In this document: positions 16,769-25,652 of the stretch, one piece after another
How positions within the stretch are numbered: position 1 is the stretch's first letter
Layout of the letters: every line of letters begins with the position of its first letter
Assembly: GCF_002723455.1 (NCBI RefSeq)
Contig: NZ_PDUS01000012.1
Span: 60,125-124,124, forward strand
Origin: Pseudoalteromonas sp. 3D05
Lineage (GTDB): Bacteria > Pseudomonadota > Gammaproteobacteria > Enterobacterales > Alteromonadaceae
DNA length: 64,000 bases
Direction of reading: 5' to 3'
Translations under genes and position numbers: made by a program
Notes under the pieces: generated by a model
What the model was told of the DNA's origin: nothing
What the model saw: only the letters and a program-made list of their open reading frames with translations
Database searches by the model: none

Positions 16769-17338
16769 TTAGGGCTTTTTAGGGCCTAAGATTCTTTTTA
16801 TTGCGGCGGGCTTCGTCGGTTTGGGCTCTTTGTTTAAAACCATGACAGGGCGCGTTACAAATAGGTTATTAGGATAAATAACACGATGCCCATCGATGTG
16901 TTCTAGCACAACATTCATTAGGCCCATTTCAATAATGCGGCCTTCTACAAAATTAGCGCCGTCAATCACTCTTATCCAGTAACCAACACGGCAGTCGTTT
17001 TGTATAAACATCAATAAAAACGAGGTTAAATTACTTAGCAATGACCAAGCTGCAAATAAAGCGACGCCAAGCATTGCAAACAATGAAGAACCTAGTACTA
17101 ACAAGCCCCTTAGTTCAATGCCCCAAAATACCAATACTAAACAAATCATCACAATCGCTAAGATTATTTTTAGTAGTAGCTCTGCACGGTATTTACGGTG
17201 TACATCGACTTTACCTTTTATGGTTTTTTCGAGTAGTTTTTTGGTGAACTTTAATAGCAAAGGGAAGGCTAATAAGGCAACTAGGGTTACCACCCATTTA
17301 TATTGCATGCTAAGAATATCAAGTAATTCCACGGCCAA
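16769..17338 (-). CDS. Small MscS-family mechanosensitive channel protein
   Basis: 189 residues with three hydrophobic segments (about residues 14-32, 50-72 and 76-112). The last holds the pore-helix pattern LFAMLGVALFAAWSLLSNLTSFLLM, and the beta domain follows (DCRVGYWIRVIDGANFVEGRIIEMGLMNVVLEHIDGHRVIYPNN). This is the MscS core with a shortened C-terminus compared with E. coli MscS (286 residues). The gene lies behind the Omp85 gene on the same strand, 47 bases apart. Confidence 0.85.
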   Translation of the reverse strand: MAVELLDILSMQYKWVVTLVALLAFPLLLKFTKKLLEKTIKGKVDVHRKYRAELLLKIILAIVMICLVLVFWGIELRGLLVLGSSLFAMLGVALFAAWSLLSNLTSFLLMFIQNDCRVGYWIRVIDGANFVEGRIIEMGLMNVVLEHIDGHRVIYPNNLFVTRPVMVLNKEPKPTKPAAIKRILGPKKP

Positions 17339-17385
17339 TCCATGTCTGCTTTATTTAAAGTGTATTTTAGCCATTTTAGCCGCCT

Positions 17386-19089
17386 TTAAAAGGTATTTTT
17401 AACAGTAACCAACCACTGAATTGAATCTACGTCATTACTTTTATCAAGAGGGGCGGCTATGTCTAAGTGGATCACTGTGCCTGCATTAGCTCGACTCGGT
17501 GCTAGCCTAAGACCCACGCCAGCATTTTTTAAAACCTGACCGTTGGCGCCATTATTTTTATCGTCAAACCAAGCTCGGCCAATGTCAAAAAAGGCAGCAC
17601 CCCCGACCTTAAATAATTGCAGTAAGTCGTATTCCCAGTAATAGCGCTTTTCAAGATTGATTAAAAAACTACGATCGCCTTGTTGATAGTTAAGTGGGTA
17701 ACCACGAAGGCCATTATCTCCGCCTAAATTAAGCTGTTTATCGTGTGTCAGGTTTTTTGCGTAATCGAGACGTACTTTAGCGTACCAAGATTGTTCTAAA
17801 CTAGTGTTTAAGTAATATTGTATTTGGCTGGTGGCAAACAGGTTTTCGACTTTGCTTTGTTGTTCGTTCCAGTAACCGTCTAGGCTAGCATAAAATCGCC
17901 ATAAGGTATTGTCACCACTAAAGTGAGCCTTTTTAGCATTAAATGAATAAACGGCGCGGCTATCATCGTCACTTATTTCTTCGCTAGAGTAACCAATTAG
18001 GCCTTTCACATTCCAGCCCAGATTTAAATCTTCAGTACGATAAATACTGTCAAAATTGCGCACTTTAATGAAGTGATCTTCAAACCAGTGACCGCTGACA
18101 TAGGGGTAGCTTAAGTCGCGACTTTGGGCAAGTGGTGTATGAGTAGCAGGTATATTGTTAAATGAGTGCTCTTCGAATATGTAGCCAACACTTAAACGTT
18201 GGGTCCAACTATTACCTAATTGCTTGGAATGACCAAAGTGCAATTGGTTGTAATCCGTTTTTTGTTCAAACTCACTAAATACTTCACCACGTTTATAGAG
18301 AGATTCAATACGTTGGTCTGAATAGCTGACAAGACCATAGCTATAAGGTGTATCAATTGAATAAAAGGGGTAGGTCAACTCTAATAGATGACGCTTGCCA
18401 TCGTCGTTATCCGAATACTCTACACGACCACGGTAGCGGCTAGAAAAAATATTAGGATCGTCATACACAAATAAATAGCCATCGCGATCAGCGTCACTGG
18501 TGCGAGAGACTGACAGGCGCTTACCCCAACCAAATAAATTAGACTCTCGAAAACCTATACTGGATTTATTCTCCCCGCCACTGCGACTGAAGCTTATTTC
18601 TGGCAGTAAGGTCCATAAGTCACGGGTAGCAACGTTGACATTTATGTTGCCATCACAGTCAAGCTCAGCACTAATATCAGCATCGTATAGGTAATTTTGC
18701 TTGCGTAAAAGGCGTTCGGATTCTGAGAGCTTTCTAGGAAGGTATTCATCACCAGACTTAAATAACAATAAATTAGTAATGACATCAGGCTCAGTGGTTA
18801 TATGAACGCGATTGGCGAATCTAAAAATAGCGTTATTTTCTTCTTCTAAGTCTGTATTAAATACATTGAGTTGATTTAGAGTCACTTTACCTATTTTTGA
18901 ACCAGTGGTTTTTTTTGGAAGTTGTTCCTCACCACTAAGTTGACGTCTTAGGTTTTGTTCTGAAGGGGTGATGGTGCGTTGATTGCTACAACTGCCATTA
19001 TCTATAGTTTCAGCCTTAATCGTTGGGCTCAATAAGATAATACTACAGCAACTAAGCAGTAATGTTTTGCGATAACTATTTACGACCAT
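17386..19089 (-). CDS. Omp85/BamA-TamA family outer membrane protein
   Basis: 567 residues with a signal peptide (LLLSCCSIILLSPTIKA). One POTRA-like domain lies at about residues 75-165 (NRVHITTEPDVITNLLLFKSGDEYLPRKLSESERLLRKQNYLYDADI), and a C-terminal 16-stranded barrel of the Surface antigen D15 type follows. The barrel shows GLRGYPLNYQQGDRSFLINLEKRYYW (the conserved [VI]RG(Y/F) motif of Omp85) and ends VTVKNTF with a terminal aromatic. It is not BamA itself, which has five POTRA domains. Likely function: outer-membrane insertion or secretion of an unknown substrate. Confidence 0.82.
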   Translation of the reverse strand: MVVNSYRKTLLLSCCSIILLSPTIKAETIDNGSCSNQRTITPSEQNLRRQLSGEEQLPKKTTGSKIGKVTLNQLNVFNTDLEEENNAIFRFANRVHITTEPDVITNLLLFKSGDEYLPRKLSESERLLRKQNYLYDADISAELDCDGNINVNVATRDLWTLLPEISFSRSGGENKSSIGFRESNLFGWGKRLSVSRTSDADRDGYLFVYDDPNIFSSRYRGRVEYSDNDDGKRHLLELTYPFYSIDTPYSYGLVSYSDQRIESLYKRGEVFSEFEQKTDYNQLHFGHSKQLGNSWTQRLSVGYIFEEHSFNNIPATHTPLAQSRDLSYPYVSGHWFEDHFIKVRNFDSIYRTEDLNLGWNVKGLIGYSSEEISDDDSRAVYSFNAKKAHFSGDNTLWRFYASLDGYWNEQQSKVENLFATSQIQYYLNTSLEQSWYAKVRLDYAKNLTHDKQLNLGGDNGLRGYPLNYQQGDRSFLINLEKRYYWEYDLLQLFKVGGAAFFDIGRAWFDDKNNGANGQVLKNAGVGLRLAPSRANAGTVIHLDIAAPLDKSNDVDSIQWLVTVKNTF

Positions 19090-19148
19090 TCAATCCCCTT
19101 ATTTAGTATTACCTACTAAACACCATGTGGTCGTTAATGTCTAGCTGA

Positions 19149-19445
19149 TTATTGCAATTGCGTTATTAAATAGTGGGTAAGGGCAGCAAGTAAATGCTCA
19201 GCTTCAGCGCCTTCACCATTGATCCAAACACTATTACTATAATGTTCAAAATTCAAATTAAAATTGTGTTGCTCATAATTGAAACGTAGTTGGTGGCGGT
19301 CAGCACCCGCTTCAAATTCTGTAATAGTAATAAGTGGAAAGTGTAGAAATAAGTTAGCCCAAAGCTCAAAGTCTTCGTCGTTTGGCATTTCTGTTGGTGA
19401 AATGACAATGGCGTTATGTTTATTATCAAGTTGAAAATCTATCAT
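19149..19445 (-). CDS. DUF3630 family protein
   Basis: 98 residues: MIDFQLDNKHNAIVISPTEMPNDEDFELWANLFL...ANLFLHFPLITITEFEAGADRHQLRFNYEQ. I recognise the DUF3630 family, a small soluble protein usually encoded just after recQ in Alteromonadales and Vibrionales. It lies 14 bases downstream of recQ on the same strand, so it is very likely cotranscribed. Function unknown. Confidence 0.7.
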   Translation of the reverse strand: MIDFQLDNKHNAIVISPTEMPNDEDFELWANLFLHFPLITITEFEAGADRHQLRFNYEQHNFNLNFEHYSNSVWINGEGAEAEHLLAALTHYLITQLQ

Positions 19446-19459
19446 GGTGTTACCGTCAT

Positions 19460-21283
19460 TTAGGGGGTAGCTAGATAATTACGTATCGCAGTTAAAAATG
19501 GGCTGCCGTATTTATTAAGCTTAGTAAAACCAACTCCCGAGACCTTTAAAAATTCGCTGTCGTTGGTTGGCATAAGCTGAGCCATTTCTGCCAGCGTTTT
19601 ATCATTAAAGACGACATAGGGAGGCACATCATCATCATCAGCAAGCTGTTTGCGTAAGGCACGCAACTTAGCAAATAACTTTTTGTCATAATTAAATTGC
19701 GCCAGTTTGTCTTGGTATACATGCTTTGCTTGTAGTCGCGGCTCGGCCATTTGTAGGGTGTATTCACTTTTTAATACAGCGCGCGCACCTTCAGTTAAGC
19801 GTAACGTTGAACCTTGAGTTATGTCTTGGCTTAGTAAGCCTTGATGAATCAGTTGGCGTAAAATACTAAGCCAGAATTCACTGCTGTGATCTTTACCAAT
19901 GCCATAGGTGCTTAATTGGTGGTGGTTATTATCCCGAATGCGACTAGTGTTAGCGCCACGCAACAGTTCTACTATGTAACCTAAGCCAAAACGTTGCTCA
20001 GCACGATAAACGCATGAGAGTGCTTGCTGGGCTACTAACGTGCCGTCAAAGCTTTTTGGCGGATTTAAGCAAATATCACAGTTACCACAGGGTTCGCGCT
20101 GATATTCACTGAAATAGTTGAGTAGTATTTGTCTGCGACACGTTTGTGCTTCGGCAAAGCTTGCCATGGCATTAAAGCGTTGCTCTTCAACGCGACGACG
20201 TTGCTCATCTTCAATATCTTCAAAAAAGCGCCTGACGCGGCCTATATCCGCCGGGTCAAAGTACATGATTGCTTCTGCTGCAAGCCCGTCACGTCCAGCT
20301 CTTCCTGTTTCTTGATAATATGCTTCGATACTTTTGGGTATGTCATAATGCAGTACAAAGCGCACATTGGGTTTGTTAATCCCCATGCCAAATGCCACAG
20401 TCGCAACTACAATTTGTATATCATCGCGGGCAAAACCTGTTTGCACGAATTGGCGTTGCTCGTTACTCATACCAGCATGATAGGCGGCAGCATTTAAACC
20501 AGCATCAGCAAGCTTTTCAGCAATATCATCAACGCGTTTACGGCTCGTGCAGTAGATAATGCCACTTTGATTTTGTTGTTCTTTTAAGTAGCGTAACAGT
20601 TGCGCCAGTGGTTTAAATTTTTCTTCAATGGTGTAGCGAATATTAGGCCTATCAAAACTGCCTGTGTGGATGTAAGGTGTTTGTAGCCCAAGCTGCTGTA
20701 CAATATCGAATCGAGTTGCTTTGTCTGCTGTTGCAGTTAAGGCCATCATTGGTACATTTGCAAAGTGCTGTTTTAGTTCACTTAAGCGGCAATAGTGGGG
20801 TCTAAAGTCATGCCCCCAATGCGACACACAGTGTGCTTCATCAATAGCAAATAAACTGATATTTAAGTGGCTCAACCGCTCCAGGAACTCTCTTTGCAAC
20901 ACTTTCTCAGGGGCAACATACAGTAATTTTATTTGGCCACTATGTAATTGTTGATATATCTGTTGTTGCTCTTCACGATTAAGACTGTTGTTTATATACG
21001 CAGCTTTTACTCCGAGTGCTTGTAATTGAGCTACTTGATCTTGCATAAGAGAGATTAAAGGTGAAATCACTACCGTGAGACCACTCAAAGCCAACGCAGG
21101 TACTTGATAGCAGACTGACTTACCTCCGCCAGTTGGAAGCAGTACAAGCGAGTCCTTGCCATAAAGTGCAGCATTAATCACGGCTTCTTGGCCGTCTCGG
21201 AATTCGCTATAACCAAATACTTGCTTTAGTATGGCTGCGGGAGTGCGCACTACGGCGCTTGGAGTAGGGGCTAGTGTATTCAT
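19460..21283 (-). CDS. recQ: ATP-dependent DNA helicase RecQ
   Basis: 3'-5' helicase of the RecF repair pathway, 607 residues. Walker A LLPTGGGKSVCYQ (Lys55), DEAH box FAIDEAHCVSHWGHDFRP, motif VI QETGRAGRDG, the zinc cluster CRRQILLNYF...CGNCDIC of the RQC domain, and a C-terminal HRDC domain (about 525-600) are all present. Divergent from the yigI-like gene and then rarD, resembling the rarD-yigI-pldA-recQ region of E. coli with pldA missing. Confidence 0.97.
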   Translation of the reverse strand: MNTLAPTPSAVVRTPAAILKQVFGYSEFRDGQEAVINAALYGKDSLVLLPTGGGKSVCYQVPALALSGLTVVISPLISLMQDQVAQLQALGVKAAYINNSLNREEQQQIYQQLHSGQIKLLYVAPEKVLQREFLERLSHLNISLFAIDEAHCVSHWGHDFRPHYCRLSELKQHFANVPMMALTATADKATRFDIVQQLGLQTPYIHTGSFDRPNIRYTIEEKFKPLAQLLRYLKEQQNQSGIIYCTSRKRVDDIAEKLADAGLNAAAYHAGMSNEQRQFVQTGFARDDIQIVVATVAFGMGINKPNVRFVLHYDIPKSIEAYYQETGRAGRDGLAAEAIMYFDPADIGRVRRFFEDIEDEQRRRVEEQRFNAMASFAEAQTCRRQILLNYFSEYQREPCGNCDICLNPPKSFDGTLVAQQALSCVYRAEQRFGLGYIVELLRGANTSRIRDNNHHQLSTYGIGKDHSSEFWLSILRQLIHQGLLSQDITQGSTLRLTEGARAVLKSEYTLQMAEPRLQAKHVYQDKLAQFNYDKKLFAKLRALRKQLADDDDVPPYVVFNDKTLAEMAQLMPTNDSEFLKVSGVGFTKLNKYGSPFLTAIRNYLATP

Positions 21284-21393
21284 CGCGGTTATTTTAGAGC
21301 TTTTAAGCGACCTTGCATAGGAGCTTTTTATCGCACTTTCCTTTTAGTTGTGCTTTACTCATCTTACCAGTTGAGAATAATGAAAAAATAATA

Positions 21394-21849
21394 ATGAATA
21401 AAACGATGCTGATTAACCAAGTTGCTAATATTTTTGTAGAGCAAATGCCCTTCAATCAATTCTTACAAATTAGCGTTAAGTCACTTGATGCCGATCAAGC
21501 ACAAATTACTTTTCCTTGGCAGGATGTATTTATTGGTAACCCTTCGCAAAAAATTCTGCACGGTGGTGTTATCTCAGCCGTGCTTGATAATGTTGGCGGC
21601 ATGCTTGCCGCGGCCTCTATCATTGATAAGCTTGAAGAGATTGATATGCTCAGTATTCAAAAGAAGCTATCAACACTCGGGACTATTGATTTAAGAACCG
21701 ATTACTTACGCCCAGGCAAAGGGGATGAATTTACTGCCAGTGCAAAGCTGATCCGTTCGGGAAATAAAGTGTGCGTTTGCCGAATGGAGTTACACAATGA
21801 GTTAGGTGTGCAAATTGCCTTTGGCACAGGTACTTATTTAGTTGGATAA
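21394..21849 (+). CDS. yigI: Hotdog-fold thioesterase, YigI/PaaI family
   Basis: 151 residues of the 4HBT/PaaI hotdog fold: ADQAQITFPWQDVFIGNPSQKILHGGVISAVLDNVGGMLAA carries the HGG motif and the catalytic Asp/Asn pair, and LRTDYLRPGKGDEFTASAKLIRSGNKVCVCRMEL gives the sheet. The substrate is probably an acyl-CoA. ATG 21394 is preferred over an upstream ATG at 21313, because the extra residues are not conserved in the family. Located between recQ and rarD, as yigI is in E. coli. Confidence 0.82.
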   Translation: MNKTMLINQVANIFVEQMPFNQFLQISVKSLDADQAQITFPWQDVFIGNPSQKILHGGVISAVLDNVGGMLAAASIIDKLEEIDMLSIQKKLSTLGTIDLRTDYLRPGKGDEFTASAKLIRSGNKVCVCRMELHNELGVQIAFGTGTYLVG

Positions 21850-21901
21850 AACACTGCTCGAAGAGTAAACTAGCCGCCTTTTCCATGTTTAGAATAAATT
21901 T

Positions 21902-22825
21902 ATGCCAACTAATCCTGAACAACGTAAGGGCGTTATATTAGCCTGTATGGCCTTTTTTATGTGGGGTTTGGCTCCCATTTACTTTAAGTTATTACAGCAT
22001 ATTTCGGCATTTGAAATACTAATGCACCGCGTTGTATGGTCTGTATTGTTTATTGTCATCATTGTATCGGTGATGCAGCAATGGCGTAAAATAAAACATG
22101 TGATTGTACAACCTAAGCTGCTCCTCATGTTAGTGCTTACTGCGACCTTACTGGGTTTTAACTGGGGGTTATTTATATGGGCAGTTAATAATGATCACAT
22201 GCTTGATGCAAGCTTAGGCTACTATATTAACCCGTTGCTCAATGTATTGCTTGGCATGGTGTTTTTAGGTGAAAAATTACGAAAATGGCAAGGTATTGCT
22301 GTGGCGTTGGCATTCAGTGGTGTAGTTATTCAGCTGGTAAGCTTTGGCTCCTTTCCTGTAGTGGCATTTTCACTTGCTGGCTCGTTTGCAATTTACGGAT
22401 TACTACGTAAAAAATTACCCATTGAGTCTTTACCAGGGTTGTTGTTGGAAGCGGTTATATTAGTGCCGATTGCATTGCTTTATTGGTGGTTGATGGCACC
22501 GTCTTCAAGTTCAAATCTCATGTTAAATGAATGGTATACTAACCTATTGTTGATCAGTGCAGGCGTTATTACTACTCTACCTTTATTGTGCTTCACTGGT
22601 GCTGCAAAGCGCTTGCAGTACACGACGCTGGGCTTTTTTCAGTACATAGGGCCAAGTCTAATGTTTATTCTTGCTGTGATGTTTTATGGTGAAGTGTTTA
22701 GTAATGAACGCATGGTGACGTTTGCCTGTATTTGGAGTGCTTTAGCTATTTTTAGTTGGGATTCATATCGTCAATCACAAAAGCGCAAGCGTGCAGCGGT
22801 GCTTGCGCCTGTTAAGCCTGTTTAG
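21902..22825 (+). CDS. rarD: RarD-type EamA transporter
   Basis: Ten-helix drug/metabolite transporter, 307 residues. The N-terminus QRKGVILACMAFFMWGLAPIYFKLLQHISAFEILMHRVVWS and the LDASLGYYINPLLNVLLGMVFLGEKL segment are the RarD signature. The substrate is unknown (named for a chloramphenicol-sensitivity link). The final four bases overlap the convergent diguanylate cyclase gene. The yigI-rarD pair is conserved. Confidence 0.92.
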   Translation: MPTNPEQRKGVILACMAFFMWGLAPIYFKLLQHISAFEILMHRVVWSVLFIVIIVSVMQQWRKIKHVIVQPKLLLMLVLTATLLGFNWGLFIWAVNNDHMLDASLGYYINPLLNVLLGMVFLGEKLRKWQGIAVALAFSGVVIQLVSFGSFPVVAFSLAGSFAIYGLLRKKLPIESLPGLLLEAVILVPIALLYWWLMAPSSSSNLMLNEWYTNLLLISAGVITTLPLLCFTGAAKRLQYTTLGFFQYIGPSLMFILAVMFYGEVFSNERMVTFACIWSALAIFSWDSYRQSQKRKRAAVLAPVKPV

Positions 22826-24057
22826 GCGATAACTCTGTTACGCCCAGATTCTTTTGCCTTGTAGAGGTTAATATCGGCCTGTTTTAATAGTTCATCAATC
22901 TTGTAAACAGGCCCTTGGTTGTAACCTACCGAAATCGTAAACTTAATCTTTTCCGCGCTAAATTTAGGGCTGTTTAACTCAATGAATTGTCTAAACTTCT
23001 CAAGTAGTTCGATTGCTTCTGACTTGGCAGTGTCGGCAAAGTAAACGGCAAATTCCTCCCCGCCTAAACGCGCGACTAGGTGTTTGCTAAAGTGTTTCGC
23101 AAAACAAACTGATAAACCTTTAAGTACCTCATCGCCAGCATCGTGACCATAGGTGTCGTTAATTGATTTAAAGTGGTCAATATCTATCATGGCAAGTGAG
23201 GTTACTTCTTCTTGCTTTTTTAGGTGTTTTAACGACTTATTTGCTTCTTCAAAAAAGTAACGGCGATTAGGGAGCTTAGTCAAATAGTCTGAGTTAGCCT
23301 GTAGACGAATGGTTGCTATGTTTTCCAGCATGTCGACGTTTTGGCTTAACCGACAATAAAACTCTTCATTGTTAAATGGTTTTCGTAAATAGTCATTCGC
23401 CCCGCTTTTTAAAAAACGCGCCGACAAGTGTTCAGCATCTGAACCAGAAATTCCAATGATAGCTTTTTCATCATTGCTATAAAGCCGACGAATTTCACTG
23501 CATAGTTCATCACCATTCATATTTGGCATTTCATTATCAGTAATAATCACATCAATATCGGGTGTTTGAGAAAGCACTTGTAATGCTTGCTCACCACTGT
23601 CTGCTTGTAGTACTTGGTATTTGTGCCGTTTAAGCAAACTCAATATATGGCGCCTTGTTGATGATGAATCATCAACGACCAATACTTTTATATTTTCGTT
23701 TCTAGGTAAACGTAACAGTTGCTTTGAAAGGTATTGGTACGCTTGCTTATTTTCTTTAGTGATGTAATCAATGATTGGGTACTTTTCGACGGTATTTCGT
23801 GTGGCAGAATCTAAACTGCCAGTCATAACAATCGTGGGGATTTCTGCACCAACGGTACATGGCACAGCTTCACCATTTTGGGCATCAGGTAAGATAAAAT
23901 CTACTACAGCACAAAAGTAGTTGTTGTTTTCAATGTAGTCTTTTGCTTGTGCAAGTGAGCCAGCAATATCAACATCATAGCCTGCTTTAATTGCAATATG
24001 CTTTTGCACCATTGCAATCGTTGGCGTGTCTTCAATAATTAAAATTTTTCGTGTCAC
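22822..24057 (-). CDS. Two-receiver response regulator with GGDEF domain
   Basis: Probable diguanylate cyclase of 411 residues. REC1 spans about 1-115 (ILIIEDTPTIAMVQ, phospho-acceptor in CAVVDFILPD). REC2 spans about 125-240 (VLVVDDSSSTRRHIL, acceptor in VIITDNEMPNMNG). The GGDEF domain spans about 250-411 (SLAMIDIDHFKSINDTYGHDAGDEVL; active-site LGGEEFAVYF). The GGEEF signature and metal-binding Asp predict activity. There is no membrane segment or kinase partner in the window. c-di-GMP often promotes polysaccharide production, so a functional link to the syp-like locus is possible but not shown. Confidence 0.9.
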   Translation of the reverse strand: MTRKILIIEDTPTIAMVQKHIAIKAGYDVDIAGSLAQAKDYIENNNYFCAVVDFILPDAQNGEAVPCTVGAEIPTIVMTGSLDSATRNTVEKYPIIDYITKENKQAYQYLSKQLLRLPRNENIKVLVVDDSSSTRRHILSLLKRHKYQVLQADSGEQALQVLSQTPDIDVIITDNEMPNMNGDELCSEIRRLYSNDEKAIIGISGSDAEHLSARFLKSGANDYLRKPFNNEEFYCRLSQNVDMLENIATIRLQANSDYLTKLPNRRYFFEEANKSLKHLKKQEEVTSLAMIDIDHFKSINDTYGHDAGDEVLKGLSVCFAKHFSKHLVARLGGEEFAVYFADTAKSEAIELLEKFRQFIELNSPKFSAEKIKFTISVGYNQGPVYKIDELLKQADINLYKAKESGRNRVIA

Positions 24058-24161
24058 GTATCACCTTGATACTAGTTTCTTGAGCAATTATTGCTGCTAG
24101 TACAAGTTTTAACTGTTAAAACACAAAAAAGCAAATGCCATTACATTATTATTTGTAATTA

Positions 24162-24181
24162 GACGGGGTTTATACCCCGTC
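24162..24181 (-). terminator. GC-rich hairpin spanning the maoP stop codon
   Basis: GACGGGG (24162-24168) pairs with CCCCGTC (24175-24181), and the six-base loop contains the maoP stop codon. The stem is strong but the following U-tract is poor. It separates maoP from the diguanylate cyclase gene downstream. Confidence 0.45.
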
Positions 24182-24544
24182 AGAATCGAAATGGTATGTT
24201 GAGCTTTGTGGCAATACAGCGGCTATTTTTGAACGACCAAACAAGGTATGAAACTTGGTTTTACAGGTTGTTAATTTTAAGTATTTTAGCCATGCTCTTT
24301 CAATGGAATTGCTAACAGCAGACTCGCCATTGATGACCTTTAAAAATTGTTCTTGAATTTCATTTTGCGGTGCAAGAGATTTGTTGTATAACCCATTAAG
24401 AATAATTCCATGTTGCTCTAGGATGCTTGCTTCAAGTAATGTGAAATTACCACTGCGACTAAATCCGCGAGGGAAGTTTTTGTCATCAAAGAACTGACGT
24501 TGACTTACAAATGCTTGGCGAAGTACTGAAATATCATTGCTCAT
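24170..24544 (-). CDS. maoP: Ori macrodomain protein MaoP (DUF413)
   Basis: 124 residues close to E. coli MaoP (YifE): RQFFDDKNFPRGFSRSGNFTLLEASILEQHGIILNGLY, then QEQFLKVINGESAVSNSIERAWLKYLKLTTCKTKFHTLFGRSK. In E. coli MaoP and its site maoS organise the Ori macrodomain. ATG 24544 has GAGGAAAC before it and begins the conserved part; an upstream ATG at 24571 adds unconserved residues. It is divergent from hdfR, exactly as in E. coli, where maoS lies between the two genes. Confidence 0.9.
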   Translation of the reverse strand: MSNDISVLRQAFVSQRQFFDDKNFPRGFSRSGNFTLLEASILEQHGIILNGLYNKSLAPQNEIQEQFLKVINGESAVSNSIERAWLKYLKLTTCKTKFHTLFGRSKIAAVLPQSSTYHFDSDGV

Positions 24545-24635
24545 GGCTGTTTCCTCATGCCCTAATTTCATGCTGGAGTATGGAACAAGTTGAGTGATTT
24601 TTTAAGCGAGAAATTTTTATCGTGAGGATAAATAA

Positions 24636-25496
24636 TTGGATATCGATTTATTAAAAACGTTTGTAGAAGTTGTACGGACAAGACATTTTGGCAAAGCTGC
24701 CGAAAATTTATATATAACACAGTCAGCCGTCAGTTTTCGAATACGTCAGCTTGAGCAAGGGTTGGGTGTAAATTTATTTATTCGTCAGCGCAATAATATT
24801 CAGCTAACGGCCCCAGGTGAGCGATTATTACCCCATGCGCAAATGATTATTACTGGTATGCAGCGCGCGAAAGTGGACGTTGCATTAGCTGATAATATGC
24901 ATAAACAAGTAAGCTTAGCTGGAACTCCTAATATTTGGGATGCTTTTTTACAGTTTGGTATTACCAATATAGTTTCAGCTATGCCCGGTGTTTCACTTGT
25001 TGCTGAAGTAAAAGCGCAACAAGAAAGTACGCGGCTATTACTTGAACGGACACTGGATTTAGCTATTTTGTTTGATCCGCCAAAAGTAGATGAGCTGGTG
25101 GTGGAGCGTATTTGCGAGCTTCCTATTATTCCGGTTAGTGCTTATGAATCGGCTGTTAATGAAAACTTCTTTGACAACAAATATGTTTATGTTGACTGGG
25201 GAACTACATTTTCACTGTGGCATGCTCGCCAGTTTAATGGCCGTACACCACCTTTCTTTAGAACAAGCACAGGAAGAATTGCGTTAGATTTAATTTTGCA
25301 ATGTGGCGGAAGTGCGTTTATACCTGATGTATTGGTAAAAAACTACATCGAAGCGGGTGAATTATTTGAAGTGCCTGATGTTGAACATACTTCAAGGGAT
25401 ATTTTTGTTGCTTACCATAAAGATAATGAACAAAAACAATTACTTGAAAAGCTAGTAAATTTGCTAATTGAGTTAGGGCCAAAGCTAGGTCAGTAG
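24636..25496 (+). CDS. hdfR: LysR-family transcriptional regulator HdfR
   Basis: 286 residues. The winged HTH DIDLLKTFVEVVRTRHFGKAAENLYITQSAVSFRIRQLEQGLGVNLFIRQRNNIQLT is nearly that of E. coli HdfR, followed by a LysR substrate-binding domain. The start is TTG 24636 (MDIDLL aligns with MDTELL of E. coli), with GTGAGGATA upstream; no nearer ATG fits. In E. coli HdfR represses flhDC and activates gltBD. The maoP-hdfR divergent pair is conserved. Confidence 0.9.
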   Translation: MDIDLLKTFVEVVRTRHFGKAAENLYITQSAVSFRIRQLEQGLGVNLFIRQRNNIQLTAPGERLLPHAQMIITGMQRAKVDVALADNMHKQVSLAGTPNIWDAFLQFGITNIVSAMPGVSLVAEVKAQQESTRLLLERTLDLAILFDPPKVDELVVERICELPIIPVSAYESAVNENFFDNKYVYVDWGTTFSLWHARQFNGRTPPFFRTSTGRIALDLILQCGGSAFIPDVLVKNYIEAGELFEVPDVEHTSRDIFVAYHKDNEQKQLLEKLVNLLIELGPKLGQ

Positions 25497-25652
25497 CTTA
25501 ACGAGTAACTATGACAGTTACATGTCGCTAATTGTTCTTTTTTATTAAACAAATGAGGCAGAAATATTTCCGCTGTAATAATTCTGTCATTAAATGCGGG
25601 CAAACTGCAGCTGTTTTGAAAATTAGTTTGTTGCGATTATGAGGTTGTTAAT

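Noticed and set aside
22822-24057. Diguanylate cyclase as part of the polysaccharide locus
   Set aside because: It lies about 18 kb away among housekeeping genes, with no shared promoter motif; any link to the locus would be through c-di-GMP only.
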